From Micavibrio sp. (lineage in GTDB: Bacteria > Patescibacteriota > Minisyncoccia > Moranbacterales > GCA-2747515), in NCBI GenBank assembly GCA_020718085.1, contig DYDB01000003.1, positions 6,606 to 61,568 of the forward strand: a stretch of 54,963 bases of DNA, in the 5' to 3' direction. This document shows, piece by piece, positions 8,042-17,789 of the stretch (the stretch's first letter is position 1; the number at the start of each line of letters is the position of its first letter). The translations under genes and the position numbers were made by a program. Under the pieces are notes generated by a model that was not told where the DNA came from, did not search any database, and worked only from the letters and a program-made list of their open reading frames with translations.

Positions 8042-8063
8042 ACCATCAACGTGTCAAATTCTG

Positions 8064-8999
8064 TCAAAAATTCACTTCCAATGCAGTAAATCTCCTTTTA
8101 TACTCCTCAAATACCCGTGGCCCGTGCGGTTTGGGCAAAAACACAAGAAATTGATCCGTGTAAAGCACGATTCCTCCTTTGTACTGCGTTTTTGGATTAT
8201 CCTTAATTTTACGTTCTTGCGCTCTTTTGAGTCGTTGCTCCATGCCACGATCCCCTAAAATCAATTCAAGGAATCGTCGCGTATTTTTTGTTAGTATTGT
8301 GTCTTTCATAGCTGTCACATAAGATCTGTTCCGCATCATATGCGGTTTATATGAGTGAATCCATTGATTTTCCATACAAAAATGAGAAAAAACACCTGTA
8401 TCAAAAACAGGAAATATATAGGAATATTCATGTGCAGCAAAAAGATCTTTTGTTGGCACCGTAAGAGATTCTGTAGTGATGTGATAATTCAAACATGCAC
8501 GATCATTCACTTTGTCTCCGTAACGGCGAAATCCGCACGCGTGCGCCAAAATTGTCACACAGAGTCGACCTGTCCAAATATGCCCATGTTCATAGACGAT
8601 CAGGAGATCCAGGTCGCTCTTTTCTTCACAATGATCATATGACAACCGTCCCGTCACACAGATCATACGCACGAAAGGACTCATGCATAATATACGTGCA
8701 ATCTTTTGTATCTTTTTTCTTTTTTGCATACTGATAATTGCACGGCTGCGACGTGTATCTACCAAATGCTCCCGCCCTTGTAAAAAATATAATCCGTTTT
8801 TTTCTCCAACATATTGACGTATTTCCCATGCTGAAAGCGCATCATAAACGTCTGAAAGTATCCATGTGCCATTCGTATGGTCTGCACTGCAACGGATCAT
8901 ATCTTTCCATACTTCAAAAGCCGTCAGTGGTCGATCAAATACATCGTGGTATGTGATCGTTGCCAAAATATTTTTATACAATATAGAATCCACAAACAT
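8064..8999 (-). CDS. nucleotidyltransferase-like protein (Pol beta fold)
   Basis: Seen: 311 aa. Residues 1-75 look like a small helical, winged-helix-like region (TITYHDVFDRPLTAFEVW). Around residues 113-135 the stretch TGRLSYDHC followed by KSDLDLLIV matches the core of minimal nucleotidyltransferases: a helix with a small residue, then S-D-x-D binding metal. The remainder is helical and basic, ending in VFEEYKRRFTALEVNF. The usual leading GS is replaced by TG, so activity is not assured. The partner or substrate (RNA, protein or antibiotic-like) cannot be read. It lies immediately downstream of uvrA on the same strand with its own terminator. Confidence 0.65.
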   Translation of the reverse strand: MFVDSILYKNILATITYHDVFDRPLTAFEVWKDMIRCSADHTNGTWILSDVYDALSAWEIRQYVGEKNGLYFLQGREHLVDTRRSRAIISMQKRKKIQKIARILCMSPFVRMICVTGRLSYDHCEEKSDLDLLIVYEHGHIWTGRLCVTILAHACGFRRYGDKVNDRACLNYHITTESLTVPTKDLFAAHEYSYIFPVFDTGVFSHFCMENQWIHSYKPHMMRNRSYVTAMKDTILTKNTRRFLELILGDRGMEQRLKRAQERKIKDNPKTQYKGGIVLYTDQFLVFLPKPHGPRVFEEYKRRFTALEVNF

Positions 9000-9057
9000 G
9001 ACTTACTGCTAATACAACCCTCCCCCTTATTTCTCATGCCTCTTTACCAAAAGCGAT

Positions 9058-11898
9058 CTATAAAAATTTTGCTGTAGGACTTTTTTTATTTTTTTTCAAT
9101 TTTTCCGGTATACCGCTAAAGATCAATTCCCCGCCTTTTTGTCCACCATCCGGACCAAGCTCAATCACCCAATCCGCATGTCGGATCACATCTAAATTAT
9201 GCTCCACAACTAAAACAGTGTTTCCCTTGTCAACGAGCCCATCCAACATATGCAACAATTTCTTTGTATCATCAAAATGTAATCCGGTTGTAGGTTCATC
9301 CAAGATATATAATGTTCTTCCCGTTGATTTACGAGCAAGTTCCGTCGCCAATTTAATACGCTGCGCCTCACCACCGGAAAGATTTGTTGCACTTTGTCCA
9401 AGATGAATATATCCTAGTCCAACTTTCTTCATTGCTGAGAGTTTTTCTTTGATAAGCGCATGGTTTTTAAAAAATTCATATGCATAGTCCACACTCATAT
9501 CTAACACATCTGCAATTGTCACACCATTGTATTCCACATCCAAAATACGACTATGATAGCGACTTCCCCCACAAGCCTCACATGGCACATACATGTCCGG
9601 AAGCAAGTGCATTTCAACTTTGACAGAACCATCCCCGCGACACACTTCACAGCGACCCCCTCTCATATTGAAGCTAAAATGACTGGCATCAAAACCTTTT
9701 TCCTTTGCACTATCTGTGCCGGCAAAAAGATCGCGAATATGCGTGAATACACCTGTGTATGTTGCCGTGTTAGATCGCGGCGTACGCCCAATCGGGTTTT
9801 GATCGATCGTGATCACTTTGTTGATATTTTGCAATCCAGTAATTTTTTTGTATTTACCAGGCTCGACTGATGAGCGATGAAATTTTTGTGCAAGGATGCG
9901 TGAAAGGATCTTATGCACCAAGGTTGATTTTCCACTGCCAGAAACACCACATACAGTGATGAACATTCCTAAGGGAAACGATACGGTCACATCGCGCAAA
10001 TTATGTTCACTAGCCCCAAAAACAGTAACATCCTTACCATTGCCTTTGCGTTTTTTCTTTTTCTCCGCCACAGTCAATTTCCCGGAAATATATTTTGCCG
10101 TTGCAGTTTTTGCTTGCATCATTTTTTGCAGCGTCCCCGAGAAAACCAGCTTGCCACCTTCATCTCCGGCACCCGGTCCCATATCTACGATCCAATCCGC
10201 TTGCTTCATTACATCCGCATCATGTTCAACGACAATGAGCGTATTTTGTGATGCTTGAAGTCGCTTCATGGCATTTAAGAGTCGCATTGTATCTCGACTA
10301 TGTAAACCTGCAGTTGGTTCATCCAAGACATAAATTACACCCGTAAGATCGGACTTGATCTGCACGGCCAAACGAATGCGTTGCGCTTCACCACCGGAAA
10401 GTGTATTACTAGATCGCGATAGCGTGAGATATTCCACGCCAACATCACACAGCGCTTGTGCACGCGCATGCATTTCTGATACAAGCGCATCGATCATCAT
10501 TTTTTCCTCACGTGAAAAATAACCATGATCTTTGATATGCGTTATTTTATGCACAAATTCACTGAGTGGCAAAGACACAAAATGATCAATGGTATTCTCA
10601 CCGACCGTTACCGCGAGATATTCTTTTTTTAGTCGCTTGCCCTCACATGAAAAACAGACGCGCTCCACCATATAGCGCTCCAATTCTCTGCGCATATATT
10701 CCGATTTCGTATTACGATAACGTTCTTCCAGATCAGAAATAATACCCTTGAAATCATCTTGCGATTGTGATACGCCATAAAAAATAATTGCAAGATTGGC
10801 CTTGGATATTTTTTTAACAGGTTCCGACAAAGAAAAATTGTATTGCTTTGCAATTTTTTCCAAACTTTTTTTATGTTTACTATAGGCAGTATTTTTTCCT
10901 CCAGATTTACTCCAAATATGGATCGCTCCCTCTTCAATAGATAAATTATCATTGGGAATCAAAAGATTCGGATCGATCTCATTTTTAATTCCCAAACCGT
11001 CACATTCTGCACATGCACCATCAGGATTATTGAATGAAAAGCACCGTGGCGTGATCTCCGAAAGACGAAATCCTGATTCTTTGCAATAATAGTCACGAGA
11101 AAATTCTTCCTCTTTTTTGTCATCGTAAGAAACCACACACAAACCGCCGGACAATTTCATTGCTGTCTCAATTGAATCCATCAGACATTCGCGATCCAGA
11201 TAGCTCATTTTATGTTCAAATCGATCGATCACAATATCAATGTCCACAGAAACTGCATCGCTTACGACCATTTCCGCTTCCGCCACAGTCACAACCTTAT
11301 GATTAAAGCGCACACGCACATATCCCTCTTTCTTAATGCCTTGCAAGATCTCTGTATTATTTTTTTTACGTGTATCGACTGGTGAAAGAATTGTGACAAG
11401 TTGCCCTTCTGCAGTTTTCATGATCTGTAGTGCAATATCACGTACACTTTTCCTTTTGAGCGGCCTCCCTGTTGTTGGGCAATGTGGCACACCAACAGAT
11501 GCAAAAAGAATACGCAAATAATCATAAATTTCCGTCATCGTACCTACAGTCGAACGAATGCTTTTGCTTACACTTTTTTGATCAATTGCAATAGCTGGTG
11601 AAATGTTCTCTATGCGATCCACATCAGGCTTGTTCATTACACCCATTACACTACGAGCATGTGTTGACAAGCTCTCCATAAAGCGACGATTGCTTTCTGC
11701 ATAAATAACGTCAAACGCCAAAGAGCTTTTCCCAGAACCGGACAGTCCTGTGACTACGGTCATTTTATTACGCGGAATATCCACCGATACGTTTTTAAGA
11801 TTATTAACGCGTGCATTGTGGATAGAAATTTTTGTCGGATCAGAAGTTTTTTCTACATGAGATTTCTTTTTTTTGAAAGATGTGTGTGATCGATCCAT
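9058..11898 (-). CDS. uvrA: excinuclease ABC subunit A
   Basis: UvrA is the damage-sensing ATPase of nucleotide excision repair and loads UvrB. Seen: 946 aa, the standard length. The first ABC module has Walker A GLSGSGKSS (about 52), a zinc module with CAEC and CFSC, and the signature LSGGEAQRIRLA followed by VLDEPTAGLH. The second module has Walker A GVSGSGKST, the zinc finger CEVC...CEAC, the signature LSGGEAQRIKLA and ILDEPTTGLH. NARVNNLKNV opens the conserved core after a short K-rich, variable N-terminus (residues 1-25). No LexA-box-like operator was obvious upstream. uvrB and uvrC are not in the window. Confidence 0.97.
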   Translation of the reverse strand: MDRSHTSFKKKKSHVEKTSDPTKISIHNARVNNLKNVSVDIPRNKMTVVTGLSGSGKSSLAFDVIYAESNRRFMESLSTHARSVMGVMNKPDVDRIENISPAIAIDQKSVSKSIRSTVGTMTEIYDYLRILFASVGVPHCPTTGRPLKRKSVRDIALQIMKTAEGQLVTILSPVDTRKKNNTEILQGIKKEGYVRVRFNHKVVTVAEAEMVVSDAVSVDIDIVIDRFEHKMSYLDRECLMDSIETAMKLSGGLCVVSYDDKKEEEFSRDYYCKESGFRLSEITPRCFSFNNPDGACAECDGLGIKNEIDPNLLIPNDNLSIEEGAIHIWSKSGGKNTAYSKHKKSLEKIAKQYNFSLSEPVKKISKANLAIIFYGVSQSQDDFKGIISDLEERYRNTKSEYMRRELERYMVERVCFSCEGKRLKKEYLAVTVGENTIDHFVSLPLSEFVHKITHIKDHGYFSREEKMMIDALVSEMHARAQALCDVGVEYLTLSRSSNTLSGGEAQRIRLAVQIKSDLTGVIYVLDEPTAGLHSRDTMRLLNAMKRLQASQNTLIVVEHDADVMKQADWIVDMGPGAGDEGGKLVFSGTLQKMMQAKTATAKYISGKLTVAEKKKKRKGNGKDVTVFGASEHNLRDVTVSFPLGMFITVCGVSGSGKSTLVHKILSRILAQKFHRSSVEPGKYKKITGLQNINKVITIDQNPIGRTPRSNTATYTGVFTHIRDLFAGTDSAKEKGFDASHFSFNMRGGRCEVCRGDGSVKVEMHLLPDMYVPCEACGGSRYHSRILDVEYNGVTIADVLDMSVDYAYEFFKNHALIKEKLSAMKKVGLGYIHLGQSATNLSGGEAQRIKLATELARKSTGRTLYILDEPTTGLHFDDTKKLLHMLDGLVDKGNTVLVVEHNLDVIRHADWVIELGPDGGQKGGELIFSGIPEKLKKNKKSPTAKFL

Positions 11899-11987
11899 AG
11901 ATATATATGAATTTAAAATATGGCGGCATTAGTTTCCCATTTTAGACCATTTTTAGCCAATGGTCAAGAATCCATCGCAAATACAAA

Positions 11988-12009
11988 AACTCTCCTATCA
12001 TGAAGAGTT
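11988..12009 (-). terminator. terminator of the ATPase/membrane-protein locus
   Basis: AACTCT (11988-11993) pairs with AGAGTT (12004-12009); on the minus strand TTTTTG follows. It lies 33 bases after the last gene of the locus and before uvrA. Confidence 0.65.
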
Positions 12010-12041
12010 CTTTCAAAAATGATCACAAAATGAAAAATTGA

Positions 12042-12380
12042 TCAATTTTTGCTCGTGTTTTCTGCAATATGCTTTTCCAGATCCGCGATCGCTCCCGCAA
12101 CAATTGCATCATAATCCGATACATGCACACGCATAAATTCTTCAATTTTGCTCATATCCACAACTTCAGGATCTGCCATCATATCCTCAAGAGTTTTTCT
12201 TTGAGTTTCGTCGAGCACTTCATACACATTCACCAGAACGCGTTTTATCACAGATTCTGTCATTTTCTCGACTACGCTCTGCTGTTGTATATCGCCAAGA
12301 TTGTCAAAACCAAATTTTTGTGCAATAACGTGATAAATATCTTGTTGCATATTTTGTTCATTGTTTTGTGTATTGTCCAT
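12042..12380 (-). CDS. small helical protein, paralog of the 17437-17760 product (D2)
   Basis: Function unknown. Seen: 112 aa, acidic, predicted mostly helical, no membrane segment. It is clearly paralogous to the 107-aa protein at 17437-17760: both contain MTESVIKRVL exactly, then DYDAI and AIADL.KHIAE near the C-terminus, and both start with a Q/N-rich tail followed by VIAQ.FGF. I think it belongs to an uncharacterised small-protein (DUF) family of Patescibacteria. It is the last gene of the locus, 45 bp after the 629-aa membrane protein. The same pairing (large coiled-coil protein then small paralog) occurs at 22229-17437, so each small protein may be a dedicated partner of the large protein before it. 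Confidence 0.8.
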   Translation of the reverse strand: MDNTQNNEQNMQQDIYHVIAQKFGFDNLGDIQQQSVVEKMTESVIKRVLVNVYEVLDETQRKTLEDMMADPEVVDMSKIEEFMRVHVSDYDAIVAGAIADLEKHIAENTSKN

Positions 12381-12425
12381 AGAATATGATAGATTTATGA
12401 TTTACATGAAAATTTAAGTGAGTGG

Positions 12426-14315
12426 TCAGACAAAAATTTTGTCCAACGGAATTTTTTTGTTTGCAGCATGTACAGCAATACGCGTAAAATACGTACCAAT
12501 TGTTGTATTATTTTTTGGCGTTGCCACTTCATGGCCCAAATATTTCTTTGCCAGATTCACTACACGATCCACTTGCTGTTGTGTAACTTCATTATTATTT
12601 TCAAGTAGGCCCATAGGCATACTTCCTACATTTTTTGCCGGCAATCCATACAATTTCTGGATCTCCGTTGCAATAGAATTATTAAACTGCGGATCTTTGA
12701 TCATCTCTGCGATCACCGCTTTTTCTTGAGCTAAGCTCATTACTCCCGTTGGCATTTTTTCCACAACGGTGGCAGATGGCATAACTGGAGCTTTTTCCAT
12801 TCTTGGCGCCGCATGTTCCGTCATCGAAACATTTCCACTTGGTGTAATCTGTTCAGTCGCAGGTGCTACTGTCGATTGCACTGCTTCAACACCTTTAGCA
12901 ACACCGCCTACAGTCTCAATATTACCACTTTCTGAAGGAAAGACCTTCTTCATCGCATTAAGTCGACTGGCAATATCTTCCTTTGCTTTTGGCACTTCTG
13001 TTGTCTGTGGAGATGTAACTTCGATCGCTTCATGTGGCACACCAACATTTTCTACCTCCGGTTGCACATTGACTGATGCCATCTCTTGCGCAGCACCAAA
13101 AGATCCTTTCATTTTATTGAGACTTGTGAGAAGGTCATTTTTCGAAGACTGCTCTACCACATTCTGGACCTTTTCCGTAGATTCCACCATTATCGTTTCT
13201 TGTGGCACTGCTTGTCCATTTATTTCAACCGGTGATTCATTCTGAAATGTTGCTGTGATATTTTCCGTATTAATACCCATTCCTTGCGCAGCATTGTGTG
13301 CCAATTCTTGTTGTGCACGCATTTCCTCCATAGCCTTTTGAATGAGCACTGTATTACCACCTTTTGGTGTATGCTCCACTGCTTCAAGAGTAACTTGTTC
13401 TGCTGCAGGGATCTCTGCAGCAGAAACTTCTCCTACACTAAAAACCTTACCCACCTCTCCCAATGCCATAATGCCGGCAGCAGCACCAATTCCAACCATG
13501 ACACGCTGTTTACGATCAGCCAATTTTCCTTGGAACATCTCATCAATTTTCTGAAACGATGTATCATCAAAACCTTTAAGATGCGCCATCTGGTCCTCTA
13601 TGCTCAAACTTTTAAAATTATCCATCGTTTCAGTTACATGCGCTTGTTCTTTTTTCTGTGCACGTGCTTCCATCCACCCTGTTGCACCAACACCGGCAAC
13701 AGTCGCTCCCAATACACGCTTACCCATCGCTGCGGCACCCAAAACACCCGCCGCAGCACCGACACCTGTTGCCAAGCCTCCGGCAAAAAGAGCTGCAGAA
13801 ACTGCAATTTTGTATTTTGTAGGAACCTTCTTATACCATTCTGCTGTTTTCTGTATCACCTCACCACATTTTCCACCAAAAGTTTCCGCCTTTGCCTTGC
13901 TATGACTGTCAACGAGATTGCAACTTTCCTGAAGCTCAAAAGTCTTCAGCTCTGCCAAAGATTCTTTTTTTTGCTCTTCCGGCAATTGATCAACGCGTGC
14001 AAGATGTGCTTCGCGATACTGCGCAAGAGATGTGTTATATGCTTTTCTCATAACATCAGAATCCACATCTTGCCCCGTATCCACATCCCCCAAAAATTGT
14101 TTAAGTTTATTTATGGTACTTTCCCGCCTTTGAAGCACACGTGCATAGTCGTCACGCGCAGTATCCAAAGCCTTTTTTAAAGACTCCATGTCCACCTCTC
14201 TTGCCTCACTTTGCGATTCAGCAGGCTCCATGTCACCTTCCATTTTTTCGGATGAATGCTGTTCTGTTGCAGAAGTTTGTGATGCAGATATATTTTTTTC
14301 AGGATCAAATGACAT
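12426..14315 (-). CDS. large membrane/coiled-coil protein P3 with repeat module
   Basis: Function unknown. Seen: 629 aa. Residues 40-110 are a charged coiled-coil-like segment (LDTARDDYARVLQRRE...). Two glycine/alanine-rich hydrophobic stretches follow at about 168-210 and 272-292 and may span the membrane. The middle and C-terminal parts are long, polar and rich in V, P, E and T. Residues about 361-374 (SPVEINGQAVPQE) match a motif found several times in the 1479-aa protein. The last 90 residues (AEMIKDPQFNNSI, then TTIGTYFTRI...LDKIF) match the C-termini of the 796- and 1479-aa proteins. It is transcribed after the VirD4-like ATPase gene and before the small D2 gene. It probably belongs to an envelope complex. 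Confidence 0.75.
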   Translation of the reverse strand: MSFDPEKNISASQTSATEQHSSEKMEGDMEPAESQSEAREVDMESLKKALDTARDDYARVLQRRESTINKLKQFLGDVDTGQDVDSDVMRKAYNTSLAQYREAHLARVDQLPEEQKKESLAELKTFELQESCNLVDSHSKAKAETFGGKCGEVIQKTAEWYKKVPTKYKIAVSAALFAGGLATGVGAAAGVLGAAAMGKRVLGATVAGVGATGWMEARAQKKEQAHVTETMDNFKSLSIEDQMAHLKGFDDTSFQKIDEMFQGKLADRKQRVMVGIGAAAGIMALGEVGKVFSVGEVSAAEIPAAEQVTLEAVEHTPKGGNTVLIQKAMEEMRAQQELAHNAAQGMGINTENITATFQNESPVEINGQAVPQETIMVESTEKVQNVVEQSSKNDLLTSLNKMKGSFGAAQEMASVNVQPEVENVGVPHEAIEVTSPQTTEVPKAKEDIASRLNAMKKVFPSESGNIETVGGVAKGVEAVQSTVAPATEQITPSGNVSMTEHAAPRMEKAPVMPSATVVEKMPTGVMSLAQEKAVIAEMIKDPQFNNSIATEIQKLYGLPAKNVGSMPMGLLENNNEVTQQQVDRVVNLAKKYLGHEVATPKNNTTIGTYFTRIAVHAANKKIPLDKIFV

Positions 14316-14459
14316 AATATTATACTTAAATGGATCACTACTATTTTACATCATACCAATATGAAATGGAATGACCAAAATAGCTTCTATACATCTCAAC
14401 GGAATATTGAACTATGCACTGAACGAGGATTCATTTTCACGATACAATGCAGCCGCCAC

Positions 14460-16958
14460 TTATGTCTTCCAAAAATGTTCTGACGCAGCTGTACCTTGCG
14501 ACTGTGCATGCGCTTGTAAAGCTTGTACTGTGCGACCAACTACCTCACGTTCCACGATCTCACGGTCACGTCCATATTTCAATCGTGAGAGTTCCTTTAT
14601 CGGTTCCACGATATCCAGATTTCCTTCTGTCGGAAGTGGTGCCTTCATATTAAACGGTGACGTAGAAACATTATTAAGCAAAAGTTTTGCAAAATAATGG
14701 TAGTTGTCCACATTGGTCAAATCCTGTGCCGTAAAGATCGGTGCAAACTGTTTTTCAAGAAATTCCGCATCTTCCGGACCGACGCGATATGCGGCAAGTG
14801 AACCAACGTTACCAAACACTGCTTTGGAAATTCCTTCCGATAATTGACCAATGAATTGATGTGCAATGATAAGCGCCAATCGATATTTACGCGCTTCTGA
14901 CAAAATTTGTGCAATTGAGTCTGTCGTTACATTTTGAAATTCATCGATATACAAATAGAAATCTTTACGATCTTGCTCAGCCATGTCGACACGACCCAGT
15001 CCTGCCATCAACAATTTACCCACAACGATCATGCCCAAAAGATGACTGTTCGTTTCTCCGATCTTACCCTTCGATAAATTCACAAGTAAAATTTTCTGAT
15101 TATCCATGACATTGCGAAAATCCAGTGTACTTTTTTGTTGAGAAATGATTGGACGCATCATATCATTGGAGAGAAATGGCGTAAGTTTTGATGTGATATA
15201 CGGCACCATGTTTGCAAGCGCAGCTTCACCACCGGCTTTTTCAGCCTCGTTCGTCCAAAAATCCCTCACAACTGAATTTTTACATTTTGACAATTTCATG
15301 CGACGAAAATCTTCATCTGCCAAAACTTTTGGAATTTCCATAAGCGTTGAACCTGACTCCGGATCATCCATGATCAAAAGCATTGCATTGCGCATGTATT
15401 GCTCGAACATCGGACCGCCAGTTGCCTTGAGGTCATAAAGCTTATCAAAAATGTTGATGATCTCATTAACAACAAATGTCTTCTCTTCGGGCTTATTATA
15501 TTCCAACATATTGAGACCAAATGGACGTTCTGTATCCGATGGATCAAAATACACTACATCTTCTGCTCGTTCCTTCGGCACAGCAGTCAATATCTTTGCG
15601 ATCGCATCTCCATGCGGATCAATAAAACACATACCATGTCCGTTACGAACGTCCTGTTTTGCCATTTCCTCCAAGAGTGTGGACTTACCCACGCCAGTTT
15701 GTCCAATGACATACAGATGTCGTCTTCGATCATTTTGTGAAAGATATACGTCAGTATTTACACCACGATAATCATTCCATCCTAAATAGACGCCTTCTTT
15801 TGGAATATCAGTTGGTGGTGGTGCACTTCCGGCTTTGAGCCATTTAATCTTTGGCGTTTCCGTTGTAGAGATCGGAAAGTGAAATATGCTGGCAATTTCC
15901 TCCACACCAAGCAATACACCGGCGGAATCATCAAATGCACGAAAAATATAATTAAAAGCTTGACGCTTTGCTTTTGAACCAAAACGCTTGATCACAAAAT
16001 GATTAATGCCATGATTTTCGAACTGTGAGAACGCATTTTCCATATGTGATAAAATTTCCTCTGCACGACTCTGTGTGCTCGCTGACGCAATAAGTCGAAT
16101 ATTCACCATGAAAGCGGACTTCGATGTTTTCATTTCAATTGATTTGACCAATTCTTGTTCTTCCGGTGTAAGCTGAATATTTTTTTCCATCGAATGTTGA
16201 TCAGCTTTCTTTGTGACAAACGCTTTATTTGCTTCCTTGAAGAGCTGTCCTGCAATTGTTCTGTCCACATCCTTTAATTGTTTACCTTGTTGCATTTCAT
16301 GAGCGAATTTGCGACCTTTCGCACGCCATCCCATGCCCGCATCATGCAAAATGATCTGAATACTTGCACCTTCATCATGAGAGTTTAATTTGCTGAATGC
16401 TGTTGTAATTTCACTAAGCGGATCTTTTTCCATACGTTCATATGTACGCACTGGCAATGCAAAGCTCTTCTTAAGCGTAACGACGCCCATTGCTGTTTTT
16501 GATCCCGGAGTAAAAATTGTATAATCATCAATTTTCTCGATTGATGAATCTGAAAAGTAACTATGCACTTGTTTTTCAAGAGATGACCGATATTTTTTTG
16601 GCACAGAAATATAAAAGAATATTTCTTCCTTGCCGGCTGGATTTGCAATTTCCAGCGTAATCGTCGGTTTTCCATAAAAAAATGATTTCCACGACAATTT
16701 TTTATCCTTCAATTGTGCAAGAGACGTCAATAACTGCTCCATCACACCAATTTCCTCTTTCCACTTTTCAGGATTTTGCATCCCGACATCATTACGGTTT
16801 TTATTTTGTGCAACACGAATCACCTCCAAATCCTCATTCATCGAACGATTGATGATTACGCGATATCCAAAAATACTTTTGAAAATCAAAGAAACTCCTG
16901 TGCCCACACTGATAAGTGCCAAGACAATGATCAGAACAATGAAAATCAAGTCAACCAT
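14460..16958 (-). CDS. VirD4/TraG-like (type IV secretion) ATPase
   Basis: Membrane-anchored ATPase of the FtsK/VirD4/TraG superfamily; relatives pump DNA or protein through type IV secretion systems. Seen: 832 aa with one N-terminal transmembrane helix (about residues 3-28) and then a ~370-residue domain of its own. Walker A is GQTGVGKST (about 419-427), followed by GMCFIDPHGDA. Walker B is FYLYIDEFQN (about 667-676), with the sensor-like IIAHQFIGQL near 698-707. YLGWNDYRG before the P-loop is the usual lead-in. A Q/A-rich tail ends the protein. No VirB4, VirB6 or relaxase gene is adjacent; instead it is embedded among three large coiled-coil membrane proteins. It starts 31 bp after the 136-aa gene, so the two are co-transcribed. 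Family confident; substrate unknown. Confidence 0.88.
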   Translation of the reverse strand: MVDLIFIVLIIVLALISVGTGVSLIFKSIFGYRVIINRSMNEDLEVIRVAQNKNRNDVGMQNPEKWKEEIGVMEQLLTSLAQLKDKKLSWKSFFYGKPTITLEIANPAGKEEIFFYISVPKKYRSSLEKQVHSYFSDSSIEKIDDYTIFTPGSKTAMGVVTLKKSFALPVRTYERMEKDPLSEITTAFSKLNSHDEGASIQIILHDAGMGWRAKGRKFAHEMQQGKQLKDVDRTIAGQLFKEANKAFVTKKADQHSMEKNIQLTPEEQELVKSIEMKTSKSAFMVNIRLIASASTQSRAEEILSHMENAFSQFENHGINHFVIKRFGSKAKRQAFNYIFRAFDDSAGVLLGVEEIASIFHFPISTTETPKIKWLKAGSAPPPTDIPKEGVYLGWNDYRGVNTDVYLSQNDRRRHLYVIGQTGVGKSTLLEEMAKQDVRNGHGMCFIDPHGDAIAKILTAVPKERAEDVVYFDPSDTERPFGLNMLEYNKPEEKTFVVNEIINIFDKLYDLKATGGPMFEQYMRNAMLLIMDDPESGSTLMEIPKVLADEDFRRMKLSKCKNSVVRDFWTNEAEKAGGEAALANMVPYITSKLTPFLSNDMMRPIISQQKSTLDFRNVMDNQKILLVNLSKGKIGETNSHLLGMIVVGKLLMAGLGRVDMAEQDRKDFYLYIDEFQNVTTDSIAQILSEARKYRLALIIAHQFIGQLSEGISKAVFGNVGSLAAYRVGPEDAEFLEKQFAPIFTAQDLTNVDNYHYFAKLLLNNVSTSPFNMKAPLPTEGNLDIVEPIKELSRLKYGRDREIVEREVVGRTVQALQAHAQSQGTAASEHFWKT

Positions 16959-16989
16959 AAAAATTTTTGTATTAAAAAATTGCGAAATG

Positions 16990-17400
16990 TTATTCTTCGA
17001 TCAATCCTTTGGCAAGAAGTGCCTGATAAAATTCCTCGGCACGCATACGGTCATGTAATTGATCCAATACGTAAAAATCTTCTGTGTGTTGCGCTACCTT
17101 TACTGCATGTATCACACCTTTTGTAGTTGCAATATCCATCAAATGTGATATTTGTGATTCCAGATCGGTCATCTGATGCAACATGCTAGCATCTTGTGCT
17201 ACAGCTGCAGCGTTCGTTTGCTGCGTTGTTGCCACCTGAGAGAGTATCTTTGCATATACAGTGTCATCTTGTGCACGTGGCACCTCAGAAGCAACTTCGC
17301 GGACAGTCTCCTTCTCAGAGAGATTAGGATCCTGCGACATCCCAGCATTGAAACGATCCTCTAAATTTACGTTTTCTGGACTAATATTCTCGTTGTTCAT
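16990..17400 (-). CDS. small conserved-looking protein between D1 and the ATPase
   Basis: Function unknown. Seen: 136 aa from ATG at 17400, preceded by AAGG at good distance; an ATG 21 bases upstream lacks one. The first 60 residues are polar and probably disordered. The C-terminal half (about 70-136) is helical with SHLMDIATTKGVIHAVKVA and DFYVLDQLHDRMRAEEFY, ending in a short acidic tail. This alternating hydrophobic/charged pattern looks like a protein-binding helical domain. There is no signal or membrane segment. Its place directly before the ATPase suggests a cytosolic adaptor or regulator of it. Confidence 0.72.
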   Translation of the reverse strand: MNNENISPENVNLEDRFNAGMSQDPNLSEKETVREVASEVPRAQDDTVYAKILSQVATTQQTNAAAVAQDASMLHQMTDLESQISHLMDIATTKGVIHAVKVAQHTEDFYVLDQLHDRMRAEEFYQALLAKGLIEE

Positions 17401-17436
17401 TTTACCTTGTGGTTCCAACATATTTTTTAGAAAAAA

Positions 17437-17760
17437 CTACATGGCAGATGTTTCTGCAATGTGCTTTTTGAGATCAGCGATCGCCTCATTGATGATCGCA
17501 TCATAATCAGTTAATTTTTCACGCAAAAATTCTTCGATCGCATTTGGATCAACACTTTCGATATTTTCCATCAATTCTTCAAAACGCTTTCGATCAGAAC
17601 TACTTAACTTTGTATAAGCATCCAAGAGAACACGCTTGATCACCGATTCCGTCATGCGTTCGATCAATCGTTCTTGTCGATCAGAATCAAGGTCTGTAAA
17701 ACCGAATTCCTGCGCGATCACTTCCTGAATTGTTTGCGGTTGTTGTACATCTTGTGTCAT
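17437..17760 (-). CDS. small helical protein, paralog of the 12042-12380 product (D1)
   Basis: Function unknown. Seen: 107 aa, acidic, helical, soluble. By eye it is close to half identical to the 112-aa protein at 12042-12380. The shared blocks are VIAQ.FGF, the ten-residue MTESVIKRVL, IEEF, DYDAI and AIADLKKHIAE. It follows the 1479-aa protein after 29 bp and precedes the 136-aa gene. Its duplication together with the preceding large protein points to a functional pair. The acid-rich surface could act as a chaperone or plug for the large partner; that is speculation. Confidence 0.8.
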   Translation of the reverse strand: MTQDVQQPQTIQEVIAQEFGFTDLDSDRQERLIERMTESVIKRVLLDAYTKLSSSDRKRFEELMENIESVDPNAIEEFLREKLTDYDAIINEAIADLKKHIAETSAM

Positions 17761-17789
17761 AATTTTGCTTTAATTATTTGTATTATACC

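Noticed and set aside
12769-14180. Plus-strand ORFs of 100-298 codons opposite P3
   Set aside because: They are antisense shadows of the biased P3 coding sequence, rich in C, H and S, with no ribosome binding sites or family motifs.
14316-14459. Hidden gene between the ATPase gene and P3
   Set aside because: 144 bp with no frame preceded by a ribosome binding site and no hairpin; nothing supportable.
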